This document shows positions 22,854 to 29,449 of a stretch of DNA of 29,449 nt, in pieces. A program made the translations under genes and the position numbers. The stretch comes from a virus. The stretch lies in IMG/VR virus record IMGVR_UViG_3300047383_000519, positions 1 through 29,449 of that record; one strand, given 5' to 3'. The notes under the pieces are model-generated. The model did no database searches and had not been told where the DNA came from. It saw only the letters and a list, made by a program, of their open reading frames with translations. How positions within the stretch are numbered: position 1 is the first letter of the stretch; every line of letters begins with the position of its first letter.

Positions 22854-23281
22854 TGAAAACACTAGCTTTTTATCTAACAGCATTTGCTGTTATGTTTACT
22901 GTAGGGGTTGCTAATGCAACTACTATTGAAATGCTTAACAAAGATGCTGATGGTAACAAGATGGTCTATAGCGAAGAGATTGCTCGTGTTTCTGTAGGCG
23001 ATACAGTTACGTGGGTACCCGCTTCGAAAGGTCACAATGTAGAAATGATTGCAGGACCTGATGGAGCAGCTCTTCCAAAGAAGTCTAAGAATAGTAAAGA
23101 AGTTTCTATGACTTTTGAAGTACCTGGTATTTACTATTATTGGTGTACACCGCACAAAGGCATGGGCATGATTGGCCTTGTTGTAGTCGGTGATGATGTG
23201 TCTAATAAAGATACAATTGCTAAAGCTAAAGCAATGGGTAAATCAAAAAAGAAACTAAAGGCTCTCTTAGGCCAATTGTGA
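22853..23281 (+). CDS. Pseudoazurin (type I blue copper protein)
   Basis: A protein of 142 residues with a signal peptide (about 1-22, hydrophobic core LAFYLTAFAVMFTVGV, cut after ANA) and a cupredoxin domain. The four copper ligands are present with pseudoazurin spacing: H61 (KGHNVE), C98, H101 (WCTPHKGMGM) and M106. The C-terminal two-helix tail (about 115-142, AKAKAMGKSKKKLKALLGQL) is also typical of pseudoazurin rather than plastocyanin. It should carry electrons in the periplasm; in bacteria pseudoazurin feeds nitrite and nitrous oxide reductases and peroxidases. In a phage it is a probable auxiliary metabolic gene. It is translationally coupled to the upstream small gene. Confidence 0.92.
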   Translation: MKTLAFYLTAFAVMFTVGVANATTIEMLNKDADGNKMVYSEEIARVSVGDTVTWVPASKGHNVEMIAGPDGAALPKKSKNSKEVSMTFEVPGIYYYWCTPHKGMGMIGLVVVGDDVSNKDTIAKAKAMGKSKKKLKALLGQL

Positions 23282-23282
23282 A

Positions 23283-23324
23283 ATGTGGCCATACGCTAAA
23301 GAAGAAAATGATTTTCTAGGATAA
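23283..23324 (+). CDS. Possible 13-residue peptide
   Basis: A frame MWPYAKEENDFLG starting one base after the pseudoazurin stop and ending before the terminator hairpin. It is too short to judge by composition. The Trp/Tyr-rich start and acidic middle look protein-like and the position is operonic, but no clear ribosome site is seen. Confidence 0.25.
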   Translation: MWPYAKEENDFLG

Positions 23325-23330
23325 ATATTA

Positions 23331-23360
23331 AAAGGAGCAAATCTCTTGCTCCTTTTTCCT
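23331..23360 (+). terminator. Intrinsic terminator after pseudoazurin
   Basis: AAAGGAGCAA (23331-23340) pairs perfectly with TTGCTCCTTT (23346-23355) around a five-base loop ATCTC, followed by a T-rich run (TTCCTTT). It ends the hsp20-pseudoazurin transcript. Confidence 0.88.
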
Positions 23361-23374
23361 TTAGGAGAAAAATA

Positions 23375-23554
23375 ATGGTAAAACCTAATGAGAAATTTAA
23401 TTTAGATATAAAAGATGTACATCTAATTGAAACGTCTTTAAGGTATTTGCACAGTTTAGATCCAGAAAAAGCGAAAGAAATACAACAACTATTAGGTAAA
23501 ATACATAATCAAAAGAATTGGTATAGACCTAAAAATAACTATGTAAGTGGATAG
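23375..23554 (+). CDS. 59-residue small protein before lysozyme
   Basis: A frame from ATG 23375, with TTAGGAG at 23361-23367, to TAG 23552-23554, five bases before the lysozyme start. The 59 residues are helical and basic (DVHLIETSLRYLHSLDPEKA, then LGKIHNQKNWYRP). The LxxLLGKIHNQK.WYRP ending is a pattern I recall from small proteins of marine T4-like phages. Function is unknown. It lies immediately after a terminator without an obvious promoter; a GATAAATA sequence at 23320 differs by one base from the late box. Confidence 0.65.
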   Translation: MVKPNEKFNLDIKDVHLIETSLRYLHSLDPEKAKEIQQLLGKIHNQKNWYRPKNNYVSG

Positions 23555-23559
23555 ATAAA

Positions 23560-24003
23560 ATGGATTTAGAACAATTACGAGAAGAATTAAAGGTTGACGA
23601 GGGAGTAAAGTATGAGATTTATCTCGATCATCTTGGGCTTCCTACTTTTGGCATCGGTCACTTGGTCTTGGATACAGATCCAGAACATGGCATGGCTGTT
23701 GGAACGCCAGTCAGTGAGGATAGAGTCAATGCGTGTTTCGATACAGATGTTGCAATCGTCATTGACGAATGTAGGAAACTGTACGAGGACTTCGACAATT
23801 TACCTGGAGAAGCCCAACTCATCATTGCAAATATGCTCTTTAACATGGGACGTCCAAGACTTTCTAAATTTGTTGGAATGAAACGTGGAGTAGATGCGGG
23901 TGATTGGAACGCTGCAGCTAATGAAATGGTAGACTCTCGTTGGTATAGACAGGTTACCAATAGAGCTGATCGCTTAGTAGAAAGAATGAGAAAGATCGTA
24001 TAA
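23560..24003 (+). CDS. T4-type lysozyme (glycoside hydrolase 24)
   Basis: A protein of 147 residues resembling T4 lysozyme (164). The catalytic triad positions are visible: E14 (VDEGVKYEIY), D23 (YLDHLG) and T29 (LPTFGIGHL). Later blocks ANMLFNMGRPRLSKF and SRWYRQVTNRADRL correspond to the T4 C-terminal lobe. It cleaves the glycan chains of peptidoglycan. No signal peptide is seen, so release to the periplasm should need a holin; candidate membrane proteins lie at 21303 and 21431. It is followed directly by the DNA polymerase promoter. Confidence 0.93.
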   Translation: MDLEQLREELKVDEGVKYEIYLDHLGLPTFGIGHLVLDTDPEHGMAVGTPVSEDRVNACFDTDVAIVIDECRKLYEDFDNLPGEAQLIIANMLFNMGRPRLSKFVGMKRGVDAGDWNAAANEMVDSRWYRQVTNRADRLVERMRKIV

Positions 24004-24007
24004 AGTA

Positions 24008-24037
24008 GTGTACATTTGCTTCAAAGTTTGATATAAT
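24008..24037 (+). promoter_or_regulatory. TGTACA-type promoter for DNA polymerase
   Basis: GTGTACA from 24008, TGTACA at 24009-24014, 17 bp spacer, TATAAT at 24032-24037 with TGA ahead (extended -10) and ATACTA after. Predicted start near 24044; TTGGAGG and ATG 24059 follow. Confidence 0.8.
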
Positions 24038-24058
24038 ATACTATGTTTTGGAGGTTAT

Positions 24059-26512
24059 ATGTCTTTTTACACTAATTACGATCGTTACGGTAACTCAGTA
24101 TTATATCGCGGTTATAACCATAACGGCGTACCAGTCATGACAAAGTATAAGCTTACTCCTACTTTGTACATGCCAACAGATAAAAAAACAAATTGGACAG
24201 CGCTTGACGGTACTCCTGTTGCACCTGTCCAATTTACTTCTGCACGCGAAATGCGAGACTTCGTTGATAGATACGAAGGTGTAAGTAATTTTAAATACTA
24301 TGGCCAAGACCGTGTTCTTTGGCAATTTATTCAGAGTAAGTTTCCAAAAGATATTGAATTTAATTCCGGATTAATTAATGTACTTAATCTAGATATTGAG
24401 GTTCACTCAGAAGAAGGATTTCCTGAGCCTGATCAAGCGGCTCATCCTATTACAGCTATTACCGTAAAATCCACAAAGTCATCATTTTATGAAGTATGGG
24501 GATGTGGTGAATACGATGTAAGTAAATCTCCTCATACACATTTACATATTAGATATCATCGATGTGAAGATGAATATGAACTTTTAGAAAAATTTATGAA
24601 ATACTGGATGAGTAGTTATCCAGAAGTTTTAACTGGTTGGAATATCCGTATGTTTGATATTCCATACATTGTTAATCGTATTACTAAATTATTTGGTGTA
24701 TCAGTTGTAAGTAAAATGTCACCATGGGGTATCTTACGACCTAAGACAGTTGCATTTAAAAATAAAACAATGACAACTCAACAAATTGCTGGCATTTCTC
24801 AATTAGATTACTTTGATTTATTCCAAAAGTTTGGATATTCATATGGTCCTCAAGAATCATATGCACTTAATCATATCTCGCATGTAGTACTCGGCGAAAA
24901 GAAACTTTCATATGCTGAGTATGGTTCCCTTAAAAATCTTTACAAAGAAAACCATCAGCTTTATATTGACTACAATATTAAAGACGTTGAACTAATTGAC
25001 CGTATGGATGAAAAACTAGATCTTATTGGTCTAGGCTTTACTCTAGCATACAAAGCTGGAGTTAATTTTACAGACATTTTTGGTACTACTGCTATATGGG
25101 ATTCAATTATTTATCGTGAACTGGCTAAACGTAATATTGTTATTCCAGGTCCTCCACCAAGAAGAGAGCGTGAAGCAATCAATGTTAAATTTGCTGGAGG
25201 TTACGTTAAAGAGCCACAAGTCGGTGCTCATGATTGGGTAGTTTCATTCGATTTGAATTCACTGTATCCTAATATTATTGCTCAGTGGAATATGTCACCC
25301 GAGACTTTAACTATGAATGGTACTAATATGTCAAAGGCTGCTAATGGTGTAGGTTTTGATAATAGTCGTGAAGGTGTATTTCCTACACTAGTTAAGCAAT
25401 ATTATGCTGAACGTAAAGAAGTCAAAAAGGAAATGATCGAATGGCAAAAGCAGCAGCAAAAGGGTAGTACTAAAGAAATAGAAAAACAAATCGCGTCACT
25501 GAATAACAAGCAAATGGCCGTTAAGATTCTGATGAATTCTTTGTTTGGTGCCATTGGTAATAAATGGTATCGATATTTTGATCTTCGCGTTGCTGAAGGT
25601 ATTACTCTTACAGGTCAATATGTAATTAAAACATGTGAAGCTGCTATTAACAGAGAACTAAATAAACTTCTAGAAACTGACAATGAAGATTATGTAATCG
25701 CAATTGATACAGATTCAATCTACGTTAACTTCAAAGCATTCGTAGAAAAATTTAATCCTAAAGACCCTATTAAGTTTCTCGATGATGCGTGCAATAATCA
25801 TTTCAATAAGGTCTTAGCTTCTGATCTAGAAAAAATATTTAAGGAAATGAATTGTTTCGAGAATCGCATGGTAATGGAACGAGAGGTGATTGCTGATAGA
25901 GGTATTTGGACAGCAAAGAAAAGATATATTCTTAATGTACATAATAGTGAAGGCGTGCAATACGAAGAGCCTAAGCTTAAGATCATGGGTATTGAAGCAA
26001 TTAAGTCTTCTACGCCAGAAATATGTCGTAGTAAATTCAAAGAAATATTTAAGATTATTATTTCAGGCACAGAGTCTGATACACAAGATTTTATTCAAAA
26101 ATTTAAAAATGAATTTAAGTCTTTACCTCCAGAAGAAGTAGCGTTTCCTCGAGGCGTGTCTAACATTACTGACTGGAGTGATAGAAAACTTATCTATAAA
26201 AAGGGTACTCCTATTCACGTGCGCGGATCACTTCTATACAACAAAGAAGCAAAGTCTAGAAAACTAACTGATCGCTATGAACTAATTAGTAATGGTGATA
26301 AGATTAAATTTGCGTATCTAAAACTTCCTAATCATATAAAAGAAAATGTTATCTCGTTTCCCATGCATCTTCCTAGTGAAATGCAACTTCACAAATATAT
26401 CGATTATGATAAACAGTTTGAAAAAACTTTCTTAGAGCCTCTTAATTTTATTCTTAATTCTGTTGGCTGGTCAGCTGAAGAGCAGGCAACCTTAGAAGAT
26501 TTCTTTTCGTAA
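24059..26512 (+). CDS. 43: Family B DNA polymerase gp43
   Basis: A protein of 817 residues (T4 gp43 is 898). The 3'-5' exonuclease domain has D112-x-E114 (LNLDIEVHS), the same positions as in T4, then [10 protein letters not shown] and [19 protein letters not shown]. Polymerase motif A is [11 protein letters not shown] with D398, motif B is [20 protein letters not shown], and motif C is IDTDSIY with D550 and D552. The C-terminal tip ([11 protein letters not shown]) is the usual clamp-binding peptide, for gp45. It has its own strong promoter. It is the replicative polymerase. Confidence 0.98.
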   Translation: MSFYTNYDRYGNSVLYRGYNHNGVPVMTKYKLTPTLYMPTDKKTNWTALDGTPVAPVQFTSAREMRDFVDRYEGVSNFKYYGQDRVLWQFIQSKFPKDIEFNSGLINVLNLDIEVHSEEGFPEPDQAAHPITAITVKSTKSSFYEVWGCGEYDVSKSPHTHLHIRYHRCEDEYELLEKFMKYWMSSYPEVLTGWNIRMFDIPYIVNRITKLFGVSVVSKMSPWGILRPKTVAFKNKTMTTQQIAGISQLDYFDLFQKFGYSYGPQESYALNHISHVVLGEKKLSYAEYGSLKNLYKENHQLYIDYNIKDVELIDRMDEKLDLIGLGFTLAYKAGVNFTDIFGTTAIWDSIIYRELAKRNIVIPGPPPRREREAINVKFAGGYVKEPQVGAHDWVVSFDLNSLYPNIIAQWNMSPETLTMNGTNMSKAANGVGFDNSREGVFPTLVKQYYAERKEVKKEMIEWQKQQQKGSTKEIEKQIASLNNKQMAVKILMNSLFGAIGNKWYRYFDLRVAEGITLTGQYVIKTCEAAINRELNKLLETDNEDYVIAIDTDSIYVNFKAFVEKFNPKDPIKFLDDACNNHFNKVLASDLEKIFKEMNCFENRMVMEREVIADRGIWTAKKRYILNVHNSEGVQYEEPKLKIMGIEAIKSSTPEICRSKFKEIFKIIISGTESDTQDFIQKFKNEFKSLPPEEVAFPRGVSNITDWSDRKLIYKKGTPIHVRGSLLYNKEAKSRKLTDRYELISNGDKIKFAYLKLPNHIKENVISFPMHLPSEMQLHKYIDYDKQFEKTFLEPLNFILNSVGWSAEEQATLEDFFS

Positions 26513-26518
26513 TAAACT

Positions 26519-26548
26519 GTGTACAAATCAATAAAAATAGTGTATAAT
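26519..26548 (+). promoter_or_regulatory. TGTACA-type promoter for MazG/primase-like operon
   Basis: GTGTACA from 26519, TGTACA at 26520-26525, 17 bp spacer, TATAAT at 26543-26548 followed by ATATTA. Predicted start near 26555, just before GGAG (26561-26564) and ATG 26571. Confidence 0.78.
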
Positions 26549-26570
26549 ATATTAAATGATGGAGAAAAAT

Positions 26571-26984
26571 ATGAGTAAAGATTGGGTAAAAGACATGCAT
26601 GATATGCACAATAAATACGGTGTGCATGATTGGATGAAGGCCAACAAAGATAATAAAGAACTTATGCGAAAATTTTTAGAGTTTAGGATTAAGTTTTTAG
26701 AAGAAGAATTGGGAGAAACTAGAGAGGCACTAGGAAATGACGATGCAGAAGAGTTGGTTGATGGCCTTATCGATTTATGTGTTATTGCTATTGGTACTTT
26801 AGACGCATTCGGTATTGACTCTCACAAAGCCTGGAATCAAGTATTTGATGCTAATATGAATAAAGAAGTTGGTGTAAAAGAAAGTAGACCTAATCCTCTT
26901 GGATTGCCAGATCTAATCAAACCTAATGGATGGGTTGGACCAGATCACGGAGATAATCATGGAAATCTCAGCGACGCTATTTAA
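26571..26984 (+). CDS. MazG-like nucleotide pyrophosphohydrolase
   Basis: A protein of 137 residues from ATG 26571 (GGAG six bases ahead; ATGs at 26556 and 26559 lie at the transcription start). All-alpha NTP-PPase pattern: EEELGE (44-49) forms the EExxE helix and EELVDGLIDL (60-69) the ExxD helix, both metal-binding. Residues 1-35 form an N-terminal extension with repeated DMHxM. Such enzymes hydrolyse (d)NTPs to monophosphates and pyrophosphate. In phages they may recycle nucleotides or alter alarmone levels. Its 3' end overlaps the primase-like gene by 26 bases. Confidence 0.85.
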   Translation: MSKDWVKDMHDMHNKYGVHDWMKANKDNKELMRKFLEFRIKFLEEELGETREALGNDDAEELVDGLIDLCVIAIGTLDAFGIDSHKAWNQVFDANMNKEVGVKESRPNPLGLPDLIKPNGWVGPDHGDNHGNLSDAI

Positions 26985-27891
26985 AAGCATCTTTGATAAT
27001 AAAACTAATAGATCTGTAAAACTTGAAAGCTTTGATGCTTTTGAGAAAGTTTTGTATGATCTTTCGAAAGTTGAACGTAAATCTAAAAAAGATGCTGAAC
27101 TTATATCACCTGCTACGTATTTGCCTAACACAACTAGAGCAAATAAAAACGTAGTTGAATGGGCTGGCTGGTGTGCAGTTGATGTTGATGACTTTGAGTT
27201 TGAAGGAGATTTACAAAATGAACTGGTTAAGCGTTTCGGTGATTATAGGTGGGTGTGCTATTCTACTGCTAGCAGTACGATCGATTCGCCAAAGTTTAGG
27301 ATCGTCTTTCCACTTACGGTATCGGTTGGAAACGACACCATTAAAAAATTCTGGTACGCTCTACAATCAGAACTCGACGAACTCGGAGACAAGCAGACTA
27401 AAGACTTATCTAGAATGTATTACATCCCTGCAAAGTACGATGGCGCTAATAACTTTATATTCAGTAATAGTAACGGTAATTTTATTAATCCATCTGAATT
27501 AATAAAAAAGCATCCAATGGCTGAGAAAAAAACCGGTAGTTCTTTCTTCGATCGTTTACCAGAAAATATGCAAGCCGAGATTATTGAACACCGTAAATCA
27601 AAAATGGATAACACTAATTTCCATTGGTCTTCATATAGAGATTGTCCGTTTTTTCCTCGTAGACTAGAATCAGAATATAGACTTATATCAAATACTGGTT
27701 GGTATCATAAAATGTATCAAATCATGATTGCTCTTGCGGGCAACGCTATAAGTAAAAGTTATCCAATTACTGCAAATGAAATTGCTGTTATGTGTAGAGA
27801 ACTAGACCAAGAAACTGGTAATTGGTATGAAAATCGACCACTAGATAAGGAAGCAGATCGTGCACTCGAATACGTATACAAAAATATCTGA
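26959..27891 (+). CDS. Primase-polymerase-like (AEP superfamily) protein, tentative
   Basis: A protein of 310 residues from ATG 26959 (ACGGAG ahead). The N-terminal half looks like an archaeo-eukaryotic primase-type catalytic domain. PATYLPNTTRANKNV is followed by WCAVDVDDF with D75-x-D77, then VCYSTASSTIDSPKFRIVFPL (the expected second-motif region, with Ser-rich turn but no obvious His), then DLSRMYYIPAKYDG (expected third acidic motif). Residues 190-310 are a helical C-terminal domain that could match primase C-terminal regions (FPRRLESEYRLISNTGWYHK). It lies next to gene 43. It could prime replication or be a degenerate initiator. The gp41/gp61 primosome genes are not in the window. Confidence 0.6.
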   Translation: MEISATLFKSIFDNKTNRSVKLESFDAFEKVLYDLSKVERKSKKDAELISPATYLPNTTRANKNVVEWAGWCAVDVDDFEFEGDLQNELVKRFGDYRWVCYSTASSTIDSPKFRIVFPLTVSVGNDTIKKFWYALQSELDELGDKQTKDLSRMYYIPAKYDGANNFIFSNSNGNFINPSELIKKHPMAEKKTGSSFFDRLPENMQAEIIEHRKSKMDNTNFHWSSYRDCPFFPRRLESEYRLISNTGWYHKMYQIMIALAGNAISKSYPITANEIAVMCRELDQETGNWYENRPLDKEADRALEYVYKNI

Positions 27892-27901
27892 CATATTTAA
27901 T

Positions 27902-28333
27902 ATGGATATGAGCTTTAATATAAAAGATTTGCAATCTACTTCTGAATGGCGAGATAGAGCTATGAAAGAAGCTAAAGCTATTCATAGTAAGTCATCTACT
28001 GCGAGAGGTAGAAGCTTGCAAACAATTTATGAAACATGTCTTTATGGTCATGCTCCTGAACAATATTTAATCGAAACTGGATGGGAAGACGACTTACGTC
28101 CATATAAAGATTTAATTGACCCTCAAGGTGATTCGGTTGAAGTTAAAGTTACTGAACATACAGGTAACGTGCCATACGTATTGGCTAGATGTGAATCAGC
28201 CAAATTAGAAACCTGGAGAAATTATCCGGATATTGTGTATATTTTTATTAATAATAGAAAAGAAACTGAATATAAGCATGAAGGAATCTATCATTGGAAT
28301 GGAAAAAAATTCAAAAAAATTCTAAGTAATTGA
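27902..28333 (+). CDS. Predicted PD-(D/E)XK-type nuclease
   Basis: A protein of 143 residues from ATG 27902, or 27908, 10 to 16 bases after the primase-like gene. The core has the restriction-endonuclease pattern: E53 in an early helix (GHAPEQYLIE), D70 in RPYKDLIDPQGDS, then E80-V-K82 (VEVKVTEH), with the classic D-x9-E-x-K spacing. It is followed by strands ARCESAKLE and PDIVYIFINN and a final IYHWNGKKFKKIL strand. A role in DNA repair, host DNA breakdown or recombination is possible. Assignment rests on motif spacing only. Confidence 0.65.
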   Translation: MDMSFNIKDLQSTSEWRDRAMKEAKAIHSKSSTARGRSLQTIYETCLYGHAPEQYLIETGWEDDLRPYKDLIDPQGDSVEVKVTEHTGNVPYVLARCESAKLETWRNYPDIVYIFINNRKETEYKHEGIYHWNGKKFKKILSN

Positions 28334-28362
28334 TTTCAAATGAAAACAAAATGCATTTTTTA

Positions 28363-28392
28363 GTGTACATTTACGCCAGAATAGTGTATAAT
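28363..28392 (+). promoter_or_regulatory. TGTACA-type promoter for small-gene operon
   Basis: GTGTACA from 28363, TGTACA at 28364-28369, 17 bp spacer, TATAAT at 28387-28392 followed by ATATCTA. Predicted start near 28399, upstream of AGGAAGAGGAG and ATG 28430. Confidence 0.78.
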
Positions 28393-28429
28393 ATATCTAT
28401 AAAATCAAAAAGGAAGAGGAGCCTTTACA

Positions 28430-28705
28430 ATGAAAAATCTTAAAGCACTTATCGAAAGCTATAAAAATCAAGCTAAAAGCGATTGGGCTATTAAAGAAGA
28501 TATGGCTGATATGTACGCACAGGATGCTAACGATGCTGAAGTTGTATATAACTTCATTACTGAAAGCAAGGGTGTTAATATCCCAACTGCTGCTAAGTAT
28601 CTCGACAATCTTGATACTATTGTTCGCGAAGCTATTTGTATAGCTATTGCTGAAGATAAAGGCAATGATTTCTTGGCAGACAACTTTGGATGGAGTGTAA
28701 ATTAA
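28430..28705 (+). CDS. Small acidic helical protein, unknown function
   Basis: A protein of 91 residues, first gene after a TGTACA promoter, with a strong AGGAAGAGGAG site. Helical and acidic: KALIESYKNQAKSDWAIKED, then a DANDAEVVYNF segment and a C-terminal GNDFLADNFGWSVN. No known domain is recognised. The next start overlaps its stop (TAATG). Confidence 0.7.
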   Translation: MKNLKALIESYKNQAKSDWAIKEDMADMYAQDANDAEVVYNFITESKGVNIPTAAKYLDNLDTIVREAICIAIAEDKGNDFLADNFGWSVN

Positions 28706-28863
28706 TGAAAATCGAAACCGCAAAAAAGATCTTTAAAGATCGTGCTGAAAACTTCTATGGTAGGACAGTGGCCTGGTTGGCTGATGAAATGCAAAGAGGC
28801 TTTCACGAAACTCAACGTGTAACTCAAGCCTATAATAAATTGAAAAATGCGGGGATTGTGTAA
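28705..28863 (+). CDS. 52-residue small protein, unknown function
   Basis: A short frame from ATG 28705 to TAA 28861-28863, overlapping its neighbours by TAATG on both sides. The 52 residues are basic and helical (AKKIFKDRAENFYGRTVAWL, then RVTQAYNKLKNAG). The pattern could be a small winged-helix-like unit (one helix, then VAWLADEM.....TQRVTQAYNKL) but this is uncertain. Confidence 0.6.
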   Translation: MKIETAKKIFKDRAENFYGRTVAWLADEMQRGFHETQRVTQAYNKLKNAGIV

Positions 28864-29078
28864 TGAAAAATACATTTCAAATCGGCGATTACGTCATGTC
28901 TAAATATGGTAAAACTAAAATTGAGCGCATCGAACTTTGTGAAAAAGCCGGTGAAAAATATGGCGTTGAAGTAGATAAAATGTTTACAAATCTACTAGAT
29001 CGTGTTATAATAGACTTAGAAAATGGCCATTGGTCATATGGTACAGAAGTGGAGTTAGTAGATGAAAGAGTCTCTTAA
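28863..29078 (+). CDS. Small beta-rich protein, unknown function
   Basis: A protein of 71 residues from ATG 28863 (TAATG with the previous gene). FQIGDYVMSKYGKTKIERIE resembles the opening of KOW/SH3-like small barrels (GDxVxxxYGxxKIxxI), followed by YGVEVDKM and LDNGHWSYG-like ENGHWSYGTEVEL. Similar small proteins occur in marine T4-like phages as I recall. Function is unknown. It overlaps the following gene by 17 bases. Confidence 0.65.
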   Translation: MKNTFQIGDYVMSKYGKTKIERIELCEKAGEKYGVEVDKMFTNLLDRVIIDLENGHWSYGTEVELVDERVS

Positions 29079-29430
29079 AATCCTGCAGAAAGCTGCAGAA
29101 GTTCAAACAAAGAAAGGTAATGATTATCAAAATCCTAATTCTAGAATTAGGCAAGCGATGTACTATCCGCGTGGGTGTGCATCTATTCTTGATACCATTT
29201 CTTCTAAAGTTCTTCGTATGCAATCTGTTCTTGAAGCAATGGAACAAGATCCTAATTACGATCCTAACTTTGAATCGCTTGAAGATTCTTGTGTCGATCT
29301 AATTAACTATGCATCTTTCTTTGCTGCATATATGAATAACGGTATTGATGGTCAAGATCCATCACGTGATTTTCTTAACAGACCAAAAAGGATAAGTAAT
29401 GAAAGTAGGGATAACGGCATCGACGTTTGA
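29062..29430 (+). CDS. Nmad1/DUF1599-like nucleotide-associated protein
   Basis: A protein of 122 residues. Pattern: KKGNDYQNP (19-27), YYPRGCASILDTISSKVLRMQSV, then FESLEDSCVDLINYASFFAAY. This is the layout of DUF1599, called nucleotide modification associated domain 1, an all-alpha fold related to MazG-type pyrophosphohydrolases with an ExxxD acidic helix. A link to deoxynucleotide metabolism or modification is a family-level inference. The start lies inside the previous gene and its end overlaps the start of the cytidylyltransferase by 32 bases. Confidence 0.65.
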   Translation: MKESLKILQKAAEVQTKKGNDYQNPNSRIRQAMYYPRGCASILDTISSKVLRMQSVLEAMEQDPNYDPNFESLEDSCVDLINYASFFAAYMNNGIDGQDPSRDFLNRPKRISNESRDNGIDV

Positions 29431-29449
29431 TCTTTTGCATGCAGGTCAT
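29399..29449 (+). CDS. Cytidylyltransferase-like enzyme, 3' end outside window
   Basis: ATG 29399 after AAAAAGGATA opens a frame that runs off the window after 17 codons: MKVGITASTFDLLHAGH. The TFDLLHAGH segment is the nucleotide-binding HxGH signature of cytidylyl/adenylyltransferases such as glycerol-3-phosphate cytidylyltransferase (TagD) and pantetheine or FAD adenylyltransferases. The GITASTFD opening is most like the TagD-type subgroup. The exact substrate cannot be told from this fragment. Confidence 0.7.
   Translation, partial: MKVGITASTFDLLHAGH

Noticed and set aside
22853-23281. Plastocyanin (petE) as known from cyanophages
   Set aside because: Ligand spacing C-x2-H-x4-M and the two-helix C-terminal extension fit pseudoazurin, and nothing else in the window is photosynthetic.
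23320-23327. GATAAATA upstream of the 59-residue gene
   Set aside because: One mismatch to the late box and placed before a terminator, so a transcript from it would end at once.
28348-28359. AAAATGCATTTT palindrome after the nuclease gene
   Set aside because: Has no loop and no GC stem, so it is not a terminator. It is probably AT-rich chance upstream of the promoter.

Overview
The window is part of the genome of a T4-like myovirus. The signs are a head gene block in the order 67-68-21-22-23 and a replication and transcription block in the order uvsY-uvsW-55-47-46-45-44-62-regA-43. Coding is dense, AT-rich and entirely on the + strand, with many ATGA and TAATG stop/start overlaps. The gene order, the Hsp20 gene, the lack of gene 24 after gene 23 and the kelch-like tail proteins match the marine T4-like phages (cyanophage and pelagiphage relatives), as far as I remember them. 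A pseudoazurin gene, an IbpA-type Hsp20 and a proteobacterial-type RNA thermometer point to a marine proteobacterial host. No photosystem gene is seen. The host assignment is inference.

Layout. Positions 1-8000 form a tail-protein island. It holds four paralogous proteins, each with six visible kelch-like blades (the first is cut by the window edge). Among them lie a PAPS-type sulfotransferase, a protein with two 2OG-Fe(II) oxygenase domains, and three proteins of unknown role. Positions 8012-11661 carry the capsid assembly genes: 67-like, 68-like, protease 21, scaffold 22 and major capsid 23. A strong terminator closes this block. Positions 11733-14875 hold a small Cys-rich protein, a tail protein in the position of gene 3, uvsY, uvsW and a possible Sm-like protein. 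Positions 14876-21306 hold the late sigma factor, an AbrB-like protein, the 46/47 recombination nuclease, the clamp and clamp loader, and RegA. Positions 21303-24003 are accessory: two small membrane proteins, Hsp20, small conserved-looking proteins, pseudoazurin and a T4-type lysozyme. Positions 24059-29449 hold DNA polymerase, a MazG-like enzyme, a primase-like protein, a predicted PD-(D/E)XK nuclease, small unknowns, an Nmad1/DUF1599-like protein and the start of a cytidylyltransferase. No stretch longer than 300 bases lacks a gene. I see no tRNA, CRISPR array, insertion sequence or attachment site.

Regulation is unusually readable. Structural genes are preceded by TATAAATA, the T4 late promoter (5415, 8356, 11720), which the gp55 encoded here would recognise. 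Replication and accessory genes are preceded by a second promoter type: TGTACA (or a close variant) in the -35 position, usually 17 bp, then TATAATAT. There are six to seven copies on the + strand and one on the - strand. The hsp20 leader carries a compact hairpin that hides the ribosome binding site behind a TTGCT motif, like the ROSE RNA thermometers of proteobacterial small heat-shock genes. This is the most striking observation in the window. Positions and motifs were read by eye. No database search or folding program was run.
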